NCBI GenBank assembly: GCA_026987055.1
Contig: JALSNL010000027.1
Coordinates: 1-5,518, forward strand
DNA: 5,518 nucleotides
Reading direction: 5' to 3'
Source: Melioribacteraceae bacterium
Lineage (GTDB): Bacteria; Bacteroidota; Ignavibacteria; Ignavibacteriales; Melioribacteraceae
Positions 1 through 5,518 of the stretch are shown one piece after another. The notes under the pieces were generated by a model, which did not search any database, was not told the DNA's origin, and saw only the letters and a list, made by a program, of their open reading frames with translations. A program made the translations under genes and the position numbers. How positions within the stretch are numbered: the first letter of the stretch is position 1; every line of letters starts with the position of its first letter.

Positions 1-28
1 AAATTTATTAATTTTAAATATAAATAAT

Positions 29-562
29 ATGAAAATACTTGTCGGGTCTAAAAATCCTGTAAAAATAGAAGCTGCTAAAGAAGCATTTTCGCTTTACTTC
101 TCAAACGTAAAAGCTATTGGAATTTCCGTAAATTCTAATGTTCCTTCACAACCGGTAAACAGCCAAACTTTTGAAGGAGCAAAAAACCGTGCTTTGGAAT
201 TAAAACAAATTAATGAAAATGAAAATTTGAATGCAGAATATTTTGTTGGAATTGAAGGAGGAATACAAGAAACCTTTGGCAAGTGGTTTGCTTTTGGCGG
301 AATGTGTATAATTGATAAGTCCGGCAAAACCTCTTTCGGAACTTCCGCACATTTTGAATTACCCGAAGTAATTACAAAACGTTTATTAAACGGAGAAGAA
401 CTCGGATATGTAATGGATGAAATTATGAATGATACTAACACTAAACAAAAAGGCGGTGCAATTTCTTTTTTTTCAAACGGAAAAATGAACAGAAAAGAAC
501 TTTATATTCCGGGAATCATTTCGGCATTAATTCCTTTTTTACACAAAAGATTATACTTTTAA
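29..562 (+). CDS. yjjX: Inosine/xanthosine triphosphatase (non-canonical purine NTP phosphatase), YjjX/DUF84 family
   Basis: This 177-residue protein matches the YjjX family along its whole length (the E. coli protein is about 170 residues). Family members hydrolyse ITP and XTP in the cytosol and keep deaminated purines out of RNA and DNA. Visible motifs are the N-terminal strand and phosphate-binding loop (GSKNPVKIEA, residues 6-15), the SQPVNSQTFEGAKNRA segment (40-55), VGIEGGI (73-79) and KGGAISFFSNGKMNR (141-155), all in family order and spacing. The start is fixed by family alignment: the first beta strand begins right after Met1. No Shine-Dalgarno sequence is visible in the AT-only leader. 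It reads towards the MFS gene, with a 72-base AT-rich gap, and nothing links the two functionally. The upstream neighbour lies outside the window, so operon membership is unknown. The family call is confident; exact substrate preference is inferred. Confidence 0.93.
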   Translation: MKILVGSKNPVKIEAAKEAFSLYFSNVKAIGISVNSNVPSQPVNSQTFEGAKNRALELKQINENENLNAEYFVGIEGGIQETFGKWFAFGGMCIIDKSGKTSFGTSAHFELPEVITKRLLNGEELGYVMDEIMNDTNTKQKGGAISFFSNGKMNRKELYIPGIISALIPFLHKRLYF

Positions 563-634
563 CTATTGTTTATATAGATTATTTTAGTTTTTTTTCTTCT
601 AAATATATCTTTTCTTAGATTCAAACTAATAAAA
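563..634. terminator. AT-rich convergent spacer, possible weak bidirectional termination region
   Basis: This is the gap between the stop codons of the convergent NTPase and MFS genes. It has a run of eight T at 588-595, which could serve as a T-tract for the + transcript and an A-tract for the - transcript. Only weak inverted repeats are present: AACTA at 561-565 against TAGTT at 584-588, and TCTAA at 598-602 against TTAGA at 615-619. Neither has a GC-rich stem, so a classical intrinsic terminator is not well supported. Position between two converging genes is the main argument. Confidence 0.25.
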
Positions 635-1864
635 TTACTTTCCACAATTTATTTTAGGTAAAATAATAAAAGCTAATGCTACAACCACACTTGCTGCAAT
701 AAAAATCGGAATGAATCCAATATAGTTTATTAACAAACCGCTAACCAAAGGAAAAAACGCAACGGTAATATTTAACGAACCTTTTATTCCCTGATACATT
801 GCACGGTTAGTTTCGTTTGTTATTTCAAGGAACATTCCTTCGTAGGCAATCTTAAACGCACTCATTGCAGTTCCGGCAATAAAAAAGATACCGCCTAAAA
901 AATAAATACTATTACTTTTGGCTGCCAGCAATGCTAATAACGGTAAAAATATTTCAATACCGATGGCGGATTTTATAACGCCTTTGAATGAATATTTTTT
1001 TACAACTTTATGCCATAAAAAATTAGATATAATCATTCCGAAGATTTGGAATAAAAGAAAATTTCCGATTGACGATTTGGTAAGTTCAAAATTGTTTTTT
1101 GCCAGCACAACAAAAAAAGGAATAAGCGTTAACGGCAATTGTACAAAGTTAATCAAGAAAATAAAATTTCTAAAACGTACATCCTCCCGCAAAAGTTTTG
1201 GAATAAATTTTAGTACTTGAAAAAACCCCCGTTCTTCTCTGAACTTTTCCGTAGGTTTTTCTTTTATAACTATAAATCCCATAGATGCTATAAATAAAAG
1301 AACGGAAGCAGCTGTAAACATGTAAATGTAATTGTTCGGATAAGGAAATCCTTTCAAGAATTGTCTAACTATCAAAGCGGAAATTAAAACACCAACGCTG
1401 CTTAAAAATTGGCGTACAACAAAAAATCTTTTACGTGTTTCTCCTTTAATACTTTTCCCGAGAATATCAGTATAAGAAATTCCGGCAAAAGCACCGCTAA
1501 CCGAAAAGATAAACATCCAAACAAATACAAAAACAATTACCATTGCAGGAGTTAAAGATGTTGCTTTTGTTAAAGTCCAGACAGTTCCTAAAAATGCCCC
1601 TACTCTTAAATATATTCCAAGTAAAAGAAATTTCTTTTTATATTTTTTTTGACTTAAAAACCCGGCAAATGCAAGTTGTGAAACAATTGGAACCCCAACG
1701 GTTATTGCGGTTAAAATTCCAATTTCAATTTGTGAACCGCCAACCAATATAATTAATCCCGGAAGCACAGTGTTTCTTTCTGCAAAAGTTTGTGCAAGTG
1801 CCAGCCAGAAAGCATGCCAAATAAAGGCTACAAAATTTCTTTTTTCTTCTTTTGGAATATTCAT
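635..1864 (-). CDS. MFS transporter, 12 predicted membrane helices, substrate unknown
   Basis: This 409-residue protein is mostly hydrophobic, with about twelve membrane-spanning stretches. They lie roughly at residues 12-28, 46-70, 79-98, 107-130, 150-170, 178-200, 232-254, 265-284, 298-315, 319-338, 362-381 and 383-403. The length and the 6+6 arrangement, with a charged central loop (201-230, rich in K, E and R), are typical of the Major Facilitator Superfamily. A polar, basic segment GETRKRFFVVRQF (141-153) lies between helices 4 and 5, the usual place for a conserved cytoplasmic loop. No motif identifies the substrate, so drug, sugar or metabolite transport are all possible. The only sensible start is ATG at 1864; its upstream 12 bases are A/T only with no Shine-Dalgarno. 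It lies 64 bases downstream of the beta-barrel gene on the same strand, with a hairpin in the gap, so it may be a separate unit or a partly read-through third gene of the operon. Confidence 0.85.
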   Translation of the reverse strand: MNIPKEEKRNFVAFIWHAFWLALAQTFAERNTVLPGLIILVGGSQIEIGILTAITVGVPIVSQLAFAGFLSQKKYKKKFLLLGIYLRVGAFLGTVWTLTKATSLTPAMVIVFVFVWMFIFSVSGAFAGISYTDILGKSIKGETRKRFFVVRQFLSSVGVLISALIVRQFLKGFPYPNNYIYMFTAASVLLFIASMGFIVIKEKPTEKFREERGFFQVLKFIPKLLREDVRFRNFIFLINFVQLPLTLIPFFVVLAKNNFELTKSSIGNFLLFQIFGMIISNFLWHKVVKKYSFKGVIKSAIGIEIFLPLLALLAAKSNSIYFLGGIFFIAGTAMSAFKIAYEGMFLEITNETNRAMYQGIKGSLNITVAFFPLVSGLLINYIGFIPIFIAASVVVALAFIILPKINCGK

Positions 1865-1895
1865 AAATAAAAATAACGCAGACCTGTTGTCTGCG
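1865..1895 (-). terminator. Hairpin with T-rich tail after the beta-barrel gene and just before the MFS start
   Basis: A perfect 7-bp inverted repeat is present: CGCAGAC (1877-1883) and GTCTGCG (1889-1895) with a 5-base loop. It is one of the few GC-rich spots in an AT-rich gap. Read on the minus strand, the stem is followed by TTATTTTTATTT and then the ATG of the MFS gene. This matches an intrinsic terminator for the flavoenzyme/beta-barrel pair. On the plus strand there is no T-tail, so it acts, if at all, on minus-strand transcripts. It could instead be a leader hairpin controlling MFS translation, or a copy of a dispersed short palindromic repeat. Confidence 0.6.
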
Positions 1896-1907
1896 AGTTT
1901 GTTAAAA

Positions 1908-1937
1908 ATTATATTTTCAAAATTTTAATTAAAACAA
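1908..1937 (-). promoter_or_regulatory. Candidate promoter for the MFS gene
   Basis: On the minus strand a perfect TATAAT (+ coordinates 1908-1913) lies 18 bases downstream of TTGTTT (1932-1937), which falls on the last two sense codons of the beta-barrel gene. A transcript starting near 1901 would have a leader of about 36 bases containing the hairpin at 1877-1895. The DNA is so AT-rich that TATAAT occurs easily by chance, and the -35 match is poor, so this is a weak call. Confidence 0.2.
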
Positions 1938-2615
1938 ATAACCAAGTTGCAATTTTAATGTTAAAAAATTATCCGGAGCTTCGTCAATTGCATTGTTAAC
2001 AATGGTATAACTTGAAATTAGTCCGAGATTGATATTAGAATTAAAATTATATTTTACACCCGCATTTATTTTTTGTGAAAATGAGAAATTCAAATCAATA
2101 TCAGTTGAAAGATCAAGTTCGGATATTTTATTGAATAATGTTTTGGCAATAAATTTATCGGAAACCGCGGGAGCAAAAATTTGCAACCCAAGTCCGCCGC
2201 CGATAACAAAATCCAATTTCTCAATTGAGTAAGGAATATAATTAAAAGAAATCATAGCTCCTAATCTTGCCCAAGGAACGTTATAGTTTGATGTTTTTTT
2301 ATAAAAAGGATCCGTAAGTTTAGGAACATTCCTTGTGTAATCAACATTATATTCAAGATAATTGAAATCACCTTCAAAAATAATAGAATAATTTTCATTG
2401 GAATTATAACCCAAACTAATTCCGAATGCAATAGGATTTTCAAATCCTGTTCTTTCCAAAGTTGCTTCCGTTAAATCTTGTAAATTAAACCCTGTCGATA
2501 AATCTGGAATTGTATAAAAATCTTTACCTGCCGAAATTCCAATTTCAAAAGATTGAGCGGAAACGGAAATAGTTAAAGTTAAAAGTATAAATAATAGTGT
2601 TAAAATTTTTTTCAT
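1929..2615 (-). CDS. Secreted outer-membrane beta-barrel protein, function unknown
   Basis: This 228-residue protein starts with a clear Sec signal peptide: MKK, a hydrophobic core to about residue 17, then SVSA with likely cleavage between Ala20 and Gln21. The mature part has alternating polar/hydrophobic strands ending in aromatic residues, such as EIGISAG, IAFGISLGY, YSIIFEGDFNYLEY, ARLGAMISFNYIPY, FVIGGGLGLQIF, KINAGVKYNF, INLGLISSYTIV and FLTLKLQLGYLF. The C-terminal residue is Phe, the usual signal for insertion by the BAM machinery. Size and strand number fit a small porin-like or OmpA-like barrel of about 8-10 strands, with no peptidoglycan-binding domain. Its ATG directly follows the stop codon of the upstream flavoenzyme, so the two are co-transcribed and probably translationally coupled. 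A hairpin terminator follows the stop codon. No close functional family is recognised; a structural or stress-related role would be a guess. Confidence 0.85.
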   Translation of the reverse strand: MKKILTLLFILLTLTISVSAQSFEIGISAGKDFYTIPDLSTGFNLQDLTEATLERTGFENPIAFGISLGYNSNENYSIIFEGDFNYLEYNVDYTRNVPKLTDPFYKKTSNYNVPWARLGAMISFNYIPYSIEKLDFVIGGGLGLQIFAPAVSDKFIAKTLFNKISELDLSTDIDLNFSFSQKINAGVKYNFNSNINLGLISSYTIVNNAIDEAPDNFLTLKLQLGYLF

Positions 2616-2627
2616 TTATAACTCCTT
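2616..2627 (-). promoter_or_regulatory. Ribosome-binding site of the beta-barrel gene, embedded in the flavoenzyme's last codons
   Basis: On the minus strand AAGGAG (2622-2627) lies 6 bases before the beta-barrel ATG. The same bases encode the C-terminal Lys-Glu of the flavoenzyme, whose TAA (2616-2618) touches the next ATG. This strong match to the 16S anti-Shine-Dalgarno supports both the chosen start and coupled translation of the pair. Confidence 0.8.
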
Positions 2628-4487
2628 GCAAGTATTATAAGCACTTTGTATTGCCGTAACAGCATCACCAACTTGATTTGCATCGCCGACAAAATAAACA
2701 TCCATTTTCCCCTTTAGGTTTTCACCAAAGCGGCGTACCGGTTTCATGCCTGTTGCCAAAACAATAACGTCAATATTTTCAAAAGATATTTTTTCGTTTC
2801 CTTCAAGTTTTTCGGCAATCACTGTTGAGCCTTCAACCGAAACAACTTTTGTTCCCGTGAAAATTTCCACATTATTTTTTTTCAATTTCATTAAATTAAG
2901 TTTTCGCGTTATCATTTCCATATCGCGTGCTATATCATCCAAAAGTTCTACAATTGTAACTTTGTTTTTATAATCAACTAAAGTATTTGCTATTTCAACT
3001 CCAATGAGACCGCCACCAATTACAAGTATGTTTTTTCCTTTCGGAATGTTTTCCTTTTCAAGAATTTCCGCCCAATGAAAATTGTTAAGTCCGTTAATTG
3101 AAGGAACAAAAGGTTCCGAACCTGTTGCAATGATTGCAGTATCAAATTTGCCAATTATATCTTCTTCTTTGATTTCTTTTTGAATTACTTTAATATTTTT
3201 TAATTCGTTCAAATAATAATCTATTTGTTTTTTAAGCGATTCTTTTTGCGATGGCATTGGAGCATAGTTAAATTGACCGCCTAATTTATTTTTTTCAAAC
3301 AATGTTACTTTGTGTCCGCGTTTATTTAATGTGTATGCGGCTTCCATTCCGGATAAACCTCCGCCGATAACTGCAAAGTTTTTTTGGTTTTCCGATTTTG
3401 TAAATATTTCAAGCTCTTTCCCAACCAAAGGATTAATTTCACATTGCAAACCTTTCCCTATTTTAATTCTACCCAAACAGCCGGTTAAACAAGCCGAGCA
3501 AGGTCTGTAGTTCTCATTTTTGTTTCTTAAATATTTTCCGGCAAAATCCGGGTCTGCAATTAAAGCTCTTCCCAAAGCAATAAAATCGGCAAGTTTTTCA
3601 TTTTTGATTTTATCTATATCATTAAATTCATTTATTTGTCCTACTGTTATTACCGGAACTTTAACCGCTTCTTTAATTTTACCAGCCATTTCCCAGTTTT
3701 TACCTTTAGGTATAAAATGATGTTGATAGTACCAAGGCGGCGTAAGGCAAGCACTTCCGGCGGTTACATGAATTGCATCCGCTCCTTCTTTTTCCAATCG
3801 TTTAGCCAATCGGATTGCATCATCAATATTCATTCCTTCCGGATGCATTTCGTCTCCGCTTATTCTGGCAATTACCGGCAGACTTGTTTTCTCTTTAATT
3901 TCCTTTAGAATTTCCAAACCGAAAAGTATTCTGTTTTCAAAACTACCGCCATAAATATCATTTCTTTTATTCGATTCGGGAGACAAAAATTGAGCAATTA
4001 AATATCCCAGTCCGAATTGAATTTCCAAAGCATCGTAACCGGCTTTTTCCGCTCTTACCGCAGTGTTAACATATTTTTGCTGAATTTCTTTTATACCTTC
4101 CAAACATAAAGCTTTCGGCTGTTTGGGATGATTAGGACATTGAACATCGGAAGCGGAGTAAAAAACATTATCCGGAATTTTAGGGTTTGCCATTCTACCC
4201 GGATGATTTAAATGTGCAATTGCTTTTGCACCTTTATTTTTAACTGCAGAAACAAGTTTTTTATGTCCTTCTATTTGTTCCTCTTTATCAAATCCTATTT
4301 GCGTAGGCAATTCTCTTACATGTTTATCAAGATAAAAAGGCTCGAATATAATTGCCGCAACATCATTTGCCCGTCTTTCCCAAAAGGCAATGTGTCTATC
4401 GGTAATTTCTCCGTTGCCGCTGTTATAACCGGTTTTAACCGGAGCCATAATAATATTGTTCCTAAGTTCAATGCTTCCTAATTTCAT
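2616..4487 (-). CDS. NADH:flavin oxidoreductase / 2,4-dienoyl-CoA reductase family protein (FMN, 4Fe-4S, FAD)
   Basis: This 623-residue protein has the three-part layout of the FadH/trimethylamine-dehydrogenase/BaiCD group. Residues 1-325 form an Old Yellow Enzyme TIM barrel, with MAPVKTGY near the start, HLNHPGR (92-98), GYLIAQFLSPESNKRND (161-177), YGGSFENR (179-186) and the FMN-phosphate region ALGRALIADPDF (304-315). A canonical CX2CX3CX11C cluster follows (Cys330, 333, 337, 349) for one 4Fe-4S. An FAD motif, VIGGGLSGMEAA (373-384), comes next with Glu398 placed to bind ribose, then a second Rossmann motif, VIGGGLIGVEIA (489-500), for NAD(P)H. Glu514 after its second strand suggests NADH rather than NADPH. 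VYFVGDANQVGDA (597-609) closes the FAD site. Electrons would pass NAD(P)H-FAD-FeS-FMN to an unsaturated substrate. In the motif usually written EIHGAHGYL, this protein has EIQFGLGYL (155-163): both His are lost but Tyr162 is kept. The substrate is therefore unclear, and it should not be called FadH. It is first of a coupled pair with the beta-barrel gene; ATG at 4487 has a GAGG ribosome site. Confidence 0.9.
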   Translation of the reverse strand: MKLGSIELRNNIIMAPVKTGYNSGNGEITDRHIAFWERRANDVAAIIFEPFYLDKHVRELPTQIGFDKEEQIEGHKKLVSAVKNKGAKAIAHLNHPGRMANPKIPDNVFYSASDVQCPNHPKQPKALCLEGIKEIQQKYVNTAVRAEKAGYDALEIQFGLGYLIAQFLSPESNKRNDIYGGSFENRILFGLEILKEIKEKTSLPVIARISGDEMHPEGMNIDDAIRLAKRLEKEGADAIHVTAGSACLTPPWYYQHHFIPKGKNWEMAGKIKEAVKVPVITVGQINEFNDIDKIKNEKLADFIALGRALIADPDFAGKYLRNKNENYRPCSACLTGCLGRIKIGKGLQCEINPLVGKELEIFTKSENQKNFAVIGGGLSGMEAAYTLNKRGHKVTLFEKNKLGGQFNYAPMPSQKESLKKQIDYYLNELKNIKVIQKEIKEEDIIGKFDTAIIATGSEPFVPSINGLNNFHWAEILEKENIPKGKNILVIGGGLIGVEIANTLVDYKNKVTIVELLDDIARDMEMITRKLNLMKLKKNNVEIFTGTKVVSVEGSTVIAEKLEGNEKISFENIDVIVLATGMKPVRRFGENLKGKMDVYFVGDANQVGDAVTAIQSAYNTCKEL

Positions 4488-4496
4488 TTTAACCTC
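4488..4496 (-). promoter_or_regulatory. Ribosome-binding site of the flavoenzyme gene
   Basis: On the minus strand GAGG (4493-4496) is followed by TTAAA and the ATG at 4487. The 5-base spacing is acceptable. It supports this start, which also places the first family-conserved strand (KLGSIELRNNIIMAP) at the very N-terminus, slightly shorter than in many relatives. Confidence 0.7.
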
Positions 4497-4501
4497 AATT
4501 C

Positions 4502-4517
4502 AAATTATATATAATTT
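4502..4517. promoter_or_regulatory. 16-bp perfect palindrome in the divergent promoter region, possible operator
   Basis: AAATTATATATAATTT reads the same on both strands and lies in the 130-base gap between the divergent flavoenzyme (-) and NifX-like (+) genes, which must hold both promoters. It contains TATAAT on each strand. It is only 14 bases from the flavoenzyme ATG, too near to be that gene's -10 box with a normal leader, so an operator is a better reading if it is functional. It is made only of A and T in AT-rich DNA, so chance is a real alternative. Confidence 0.25.
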
Positions 4518-4545
4518 AAGATGATATTTCGGTAACTATATAAAA

Positions 4546-4600
4546 ATCATAAAAATTATTTATGTAAATTTAAGTAATAAAATAGTTTTATATCATAAAA
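4546..4600. repeat. Short direct and inverted repeats upstream of the NifX-like gene
   Basis: A 9-base direct repeat ATCATAAAA occurs at 4546-4554 and 4592-4600, 46 bases apart. The first copy also forms an inverted repeat with TTTATG at 4559-4564 (CATAAA at 4548-4553). TAGTTTTA at 4583-4590 differs by one base from the Bacteroidota -7 element TAnnTTTG. Together these could mark promoter or regulator sites of the + gene, but each is low-complexity and no -33 element is evident. Confidence 0.2.
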
Positions 4601-4604
4601 GAAC

Positions 4605-4617
4605 AGGTTAAAAGTAT
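4605..4617 (+). promoter_or_regulatory. Weak ribosome-binding site of the NifX-like gene
   Basis: AGGT (4605-4608) lies 9 bases before the ATG at 4618. It favours this start over the in-frame ATG at 4627, which would be 18 bases away and would remove part of the first beta strand. Confidence 0.45.
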
Positions 4618-4971
4618 ATGTTGATAATGATTGGAACAGACGGAACGGAATTAACAAGCAAGGTTGCAAAACGTTTCGGACATGCACGTTATTATATTAA
4701 GTGCAACGAAAACGCCAATATTATTGAAGTAATTGATAATCCGGAACATGATGAAAAACATCAGGTTTTAATTGATGCAATAAACAATGGGGTTAATGTT
4801 TTTATTGTTGGCAATATTGGCCCGCATGCGTTTTCAATTTTGAACCGAGAAGGTGTTAAAATTTATTTGGCAAGAAATATCTCTTCAAAAGAAGCGCTTG
4901 AAAAGTTAAGAAATAATGAGCTGGAATTATTAACGGAACCTACCGTAAAAAAAAGTATGCACAAACATTAA
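4618..4971 (+). CDS. NifX/NifB-like iron-molybdenum cofactor-binding domain protein (Nitro_FeMo-Co fold), orphan
   Basis: This 117-residue protein consists of a single domain of the dinitrogenase iron-molybdenum cofactor biosynthesis family (NifX, NafY C-terminal domain, MTH1175-like proteins). The typical order is visible: a first strand LIMIGTDGTEL (2-12), the signature RFGHARYYI (19-27), a second strand IIEVIDNPEHDEKHQ (35-49), then NGVNVFIVGNIGPHAFSILNREGVKIYLA (57-85), and a C-terminal helix of the SSKEALEKLRN type (89-99). The length is normal for stand-alone members. In nitrogen fixers such proteins carry iron-sulfur or FeMo-co precursors, but no nif gene is near, and most stand-alone copies have no known role. 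His-containing segments (HDEKH at 44-48 and the terminal HKH) could bind metal; this is inference. It is divergent from the flavoenzyme, and only 6 bases separate its stop from the stop of the convergent next gene. Confidence 0.85.
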   Translation: MLIMIGTDGTELTSKVAKRFGHARYYIKCNENANIIEVIDNPEHDEKHQVLIDAINNGVNVFIVGNIGPHAFSILNREGVKIYLARNISSKEALEKLRNNELELLTEPTVKKSMHKH

Positions 4972-4977
4972 AGAAAA

Positions 4978-5484
4978 TCAATTATTAAAAACGTTAATTT
5001 TAACGGAAGATAAAACCTCATAATTTCTATCTTCAAAAGGTTCGTTGTAATTTGTATTAACGTATTGTTCTATCCAAGCATCGCGTTTATCAAACAAATC
5101 GAATATTTCACTTTTGTAAGCTTTAAAAATATATTGAATAAATTCTAAAACCTTTTCTTCCTTAAAAAGATTTTTATTAATACTAAATCTTTCCAAATAT
5201 TGTTTAAGTTCATTTGCTTTTACATATTTATCTCCTGTTACCCAACGGTTTACCGTACTCAAACCAATTGGTATTCCTTCTTTATTCATTGAAATTAAAA
5301 CAAGATGAATCAAGTTGCCTTTGTTGTCTTCGGTAAATGTATGAAAATGTCCGTATTCATTTTTTCTGTGAGCATGAAAAAAAACTCTGCATTTGGTTTG
5401 TTCATCATAGATGCCGCCATCGTAAGGGTAATGAACTGTCGGATCAAATTTATATTCTTTTCCATTCATTATTTTTAAAACCAA
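4978..5484 (-). CDS. Protein of unknown function resembling the DUF6969 family; 5' end uncertain
   Basis: The product has at least 168 residues. It resembles, from memory, the DUF6969 family, whose hallmark is a histidine-rich stretch. Here that is FFHAHRKNEYGHFHTF (35-50), with His37, 39, 46 and 48 forming two HxH pairs, then HLVLISMNKEGIPIGL (60-75), TVNRWVTGDKY (77-87) and a C-terminal FEDRNYEVLSSVKI. The family's function is unknown; the paired His suggest metal binding, which is inference. The protein looks soluble: no signal peptide or membrane segment. The start is unclear. TTG at 5484 has a possible ribosome site AAAGGGA ending 5 bases upstream; ATG at 5469 has none. The frame also stays open without a stop to the window edge at 5518, and relatives tend to be longer at the N-terminus, so the gene may begin outside the window. 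It is convergent with the NifX-like gene. Confidence 0.75.
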   Translation of the reverse strand: MVLKIMNGKEYKFDPTVHYPYDGGIYDEQTKCRVFFHAHRKNEYGHFHTFTEDNKGNLIHLVLISMNKEGIPIGLSTVNRWVTGDKYVKANELKQYLERFSINKNLFKEEKVLEFIQYIFKAYKSEIFDLFDKRDAWIEQYVNTNYNEPFEDRNYEVLSSVKINVFNN

Positions 5485-5518
5485 ATTTGTCCCTTTGGTT
5501 TTTAATACGTGAATAATA

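Noticed and set aside
94..441. A 115-codon open frame on the minus strand inside the NTPase gene.
   Set aside because: The opposite strand encodes a full-length YjjX family protein with motifs in order; the antisense product has no recognisable domain.
1877..1895. Reading the CGCAGAC/GTCTGCG hairpin as the end of a mobile element or the start of a CRISPR repeat.
   Set aside because: Only one copy is present in the window, with no transposase, target duplication or spacer array.
2261..2443. A 60-codon minus-strand open frame overlapping the beta-barrel gene in another frame.
   Set aside because: It lies wholly inside a gene with signal peptide and barrel pattern, and has no ribosome site or domain signature.
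4212..4481. Open frames on the plus strand within the flavoenzyme gene, the longest about 90 codons (3636-3908 and 4212-4481).
   Set aside because: They are antisense to a continuous, motif-rich 623-residue enzyme; their Cys/Phe/Asn-rich products look like non-coding translations.
2616..4487. Naming the flavoenzyme fadH (2,4-dienoyl-CoA reductase).
   Set aside because: The cofactor layout fits, but the active-site segment differs and no fatty-acid oxidation genes are nearby; the family includes many other substrates.
4618..4971. Calling the small protein NifX with a role in nitrogen fixation.
   Set aside because: No other nif gene is visible, and most stand-alone members of this fold have no link to nitrogenase.
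1..5518. A new defence, secretion or biosynthetic system spanning several genes.
   Set aside because: The six genes are on alternating strands and belong to mostly housekeeping or unrelated families; only the flavoenzyme/beta-barrel pair shows evidence of linkage.

Overview
The window is AT-rich bacterial chromosomal DNA, well below 40% G+C by eye. It carries six protein-coding genes, tightly packed, with no RNA genes, mobile elements, CRISPR array or nitrogenase genes. A secreted outer-membrane beta-barrel protein (Sec signal peptide ending VSA-Q, C-terminal Phe) points to a Gram-negative host. The composition and protein style suggest the Bacteroidota/Chlorobiota/Ignavibacteriota group. Two genes have clear Shine-Dalgarno sequences (AAGGAG and GAGG), which is uncommon in typical Bacteroidia and leans towards an Ignavibacteria-like lineage. 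This placement is an inference, not a demonstrated assignment.

Layout: (1) 29-562 (+), an inosine/xanthosine triphosphatase of the YjjX type. (2) 635-1864 (-), a 12-helix MFS transporter, convergent with gene 1. (3) 1929-2615 (-), an outer-membrane beta-barrel protein. (4) 2616-4487 (-), a large Old Yellow Enzyme/2,4-dienoyl-CoA-reductase-type flavoenzyme with FMN, 4Fe-4S and FAD/NAD(P)H parts. (5) 4618-4971 (+), an orphan NifX-like cofactor-binding domain protein, divergent from gene 4. (6) 4978-5484 (-), a protein of unknown function resembling the DUF6969 family, convergent with gene 5. The frame of gene 6 stays open to the window edge.

Genes 4 and 3 form a translationally coupled pair. 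The stop codon of the flavoenzyme directly abuts the ATG of the barrel protein, and the ribosome-binding site lies inside the last flavoenzyme codons. A strong hairpin with a T-rich tail follows the barrel gene. It sits only 12 bases before the MFS start, so it may terminate the pair or control the MFS gene.

I see no clear novel multi-gene system. The points most worth a second look are the flavoenzyme's altered active-site motif (both usual His positions replaced), its coupling to an outer-membrane protein, the hairpin before the MFS gene, and the two metal/cofactor-related proteins of unknown role at the right end.
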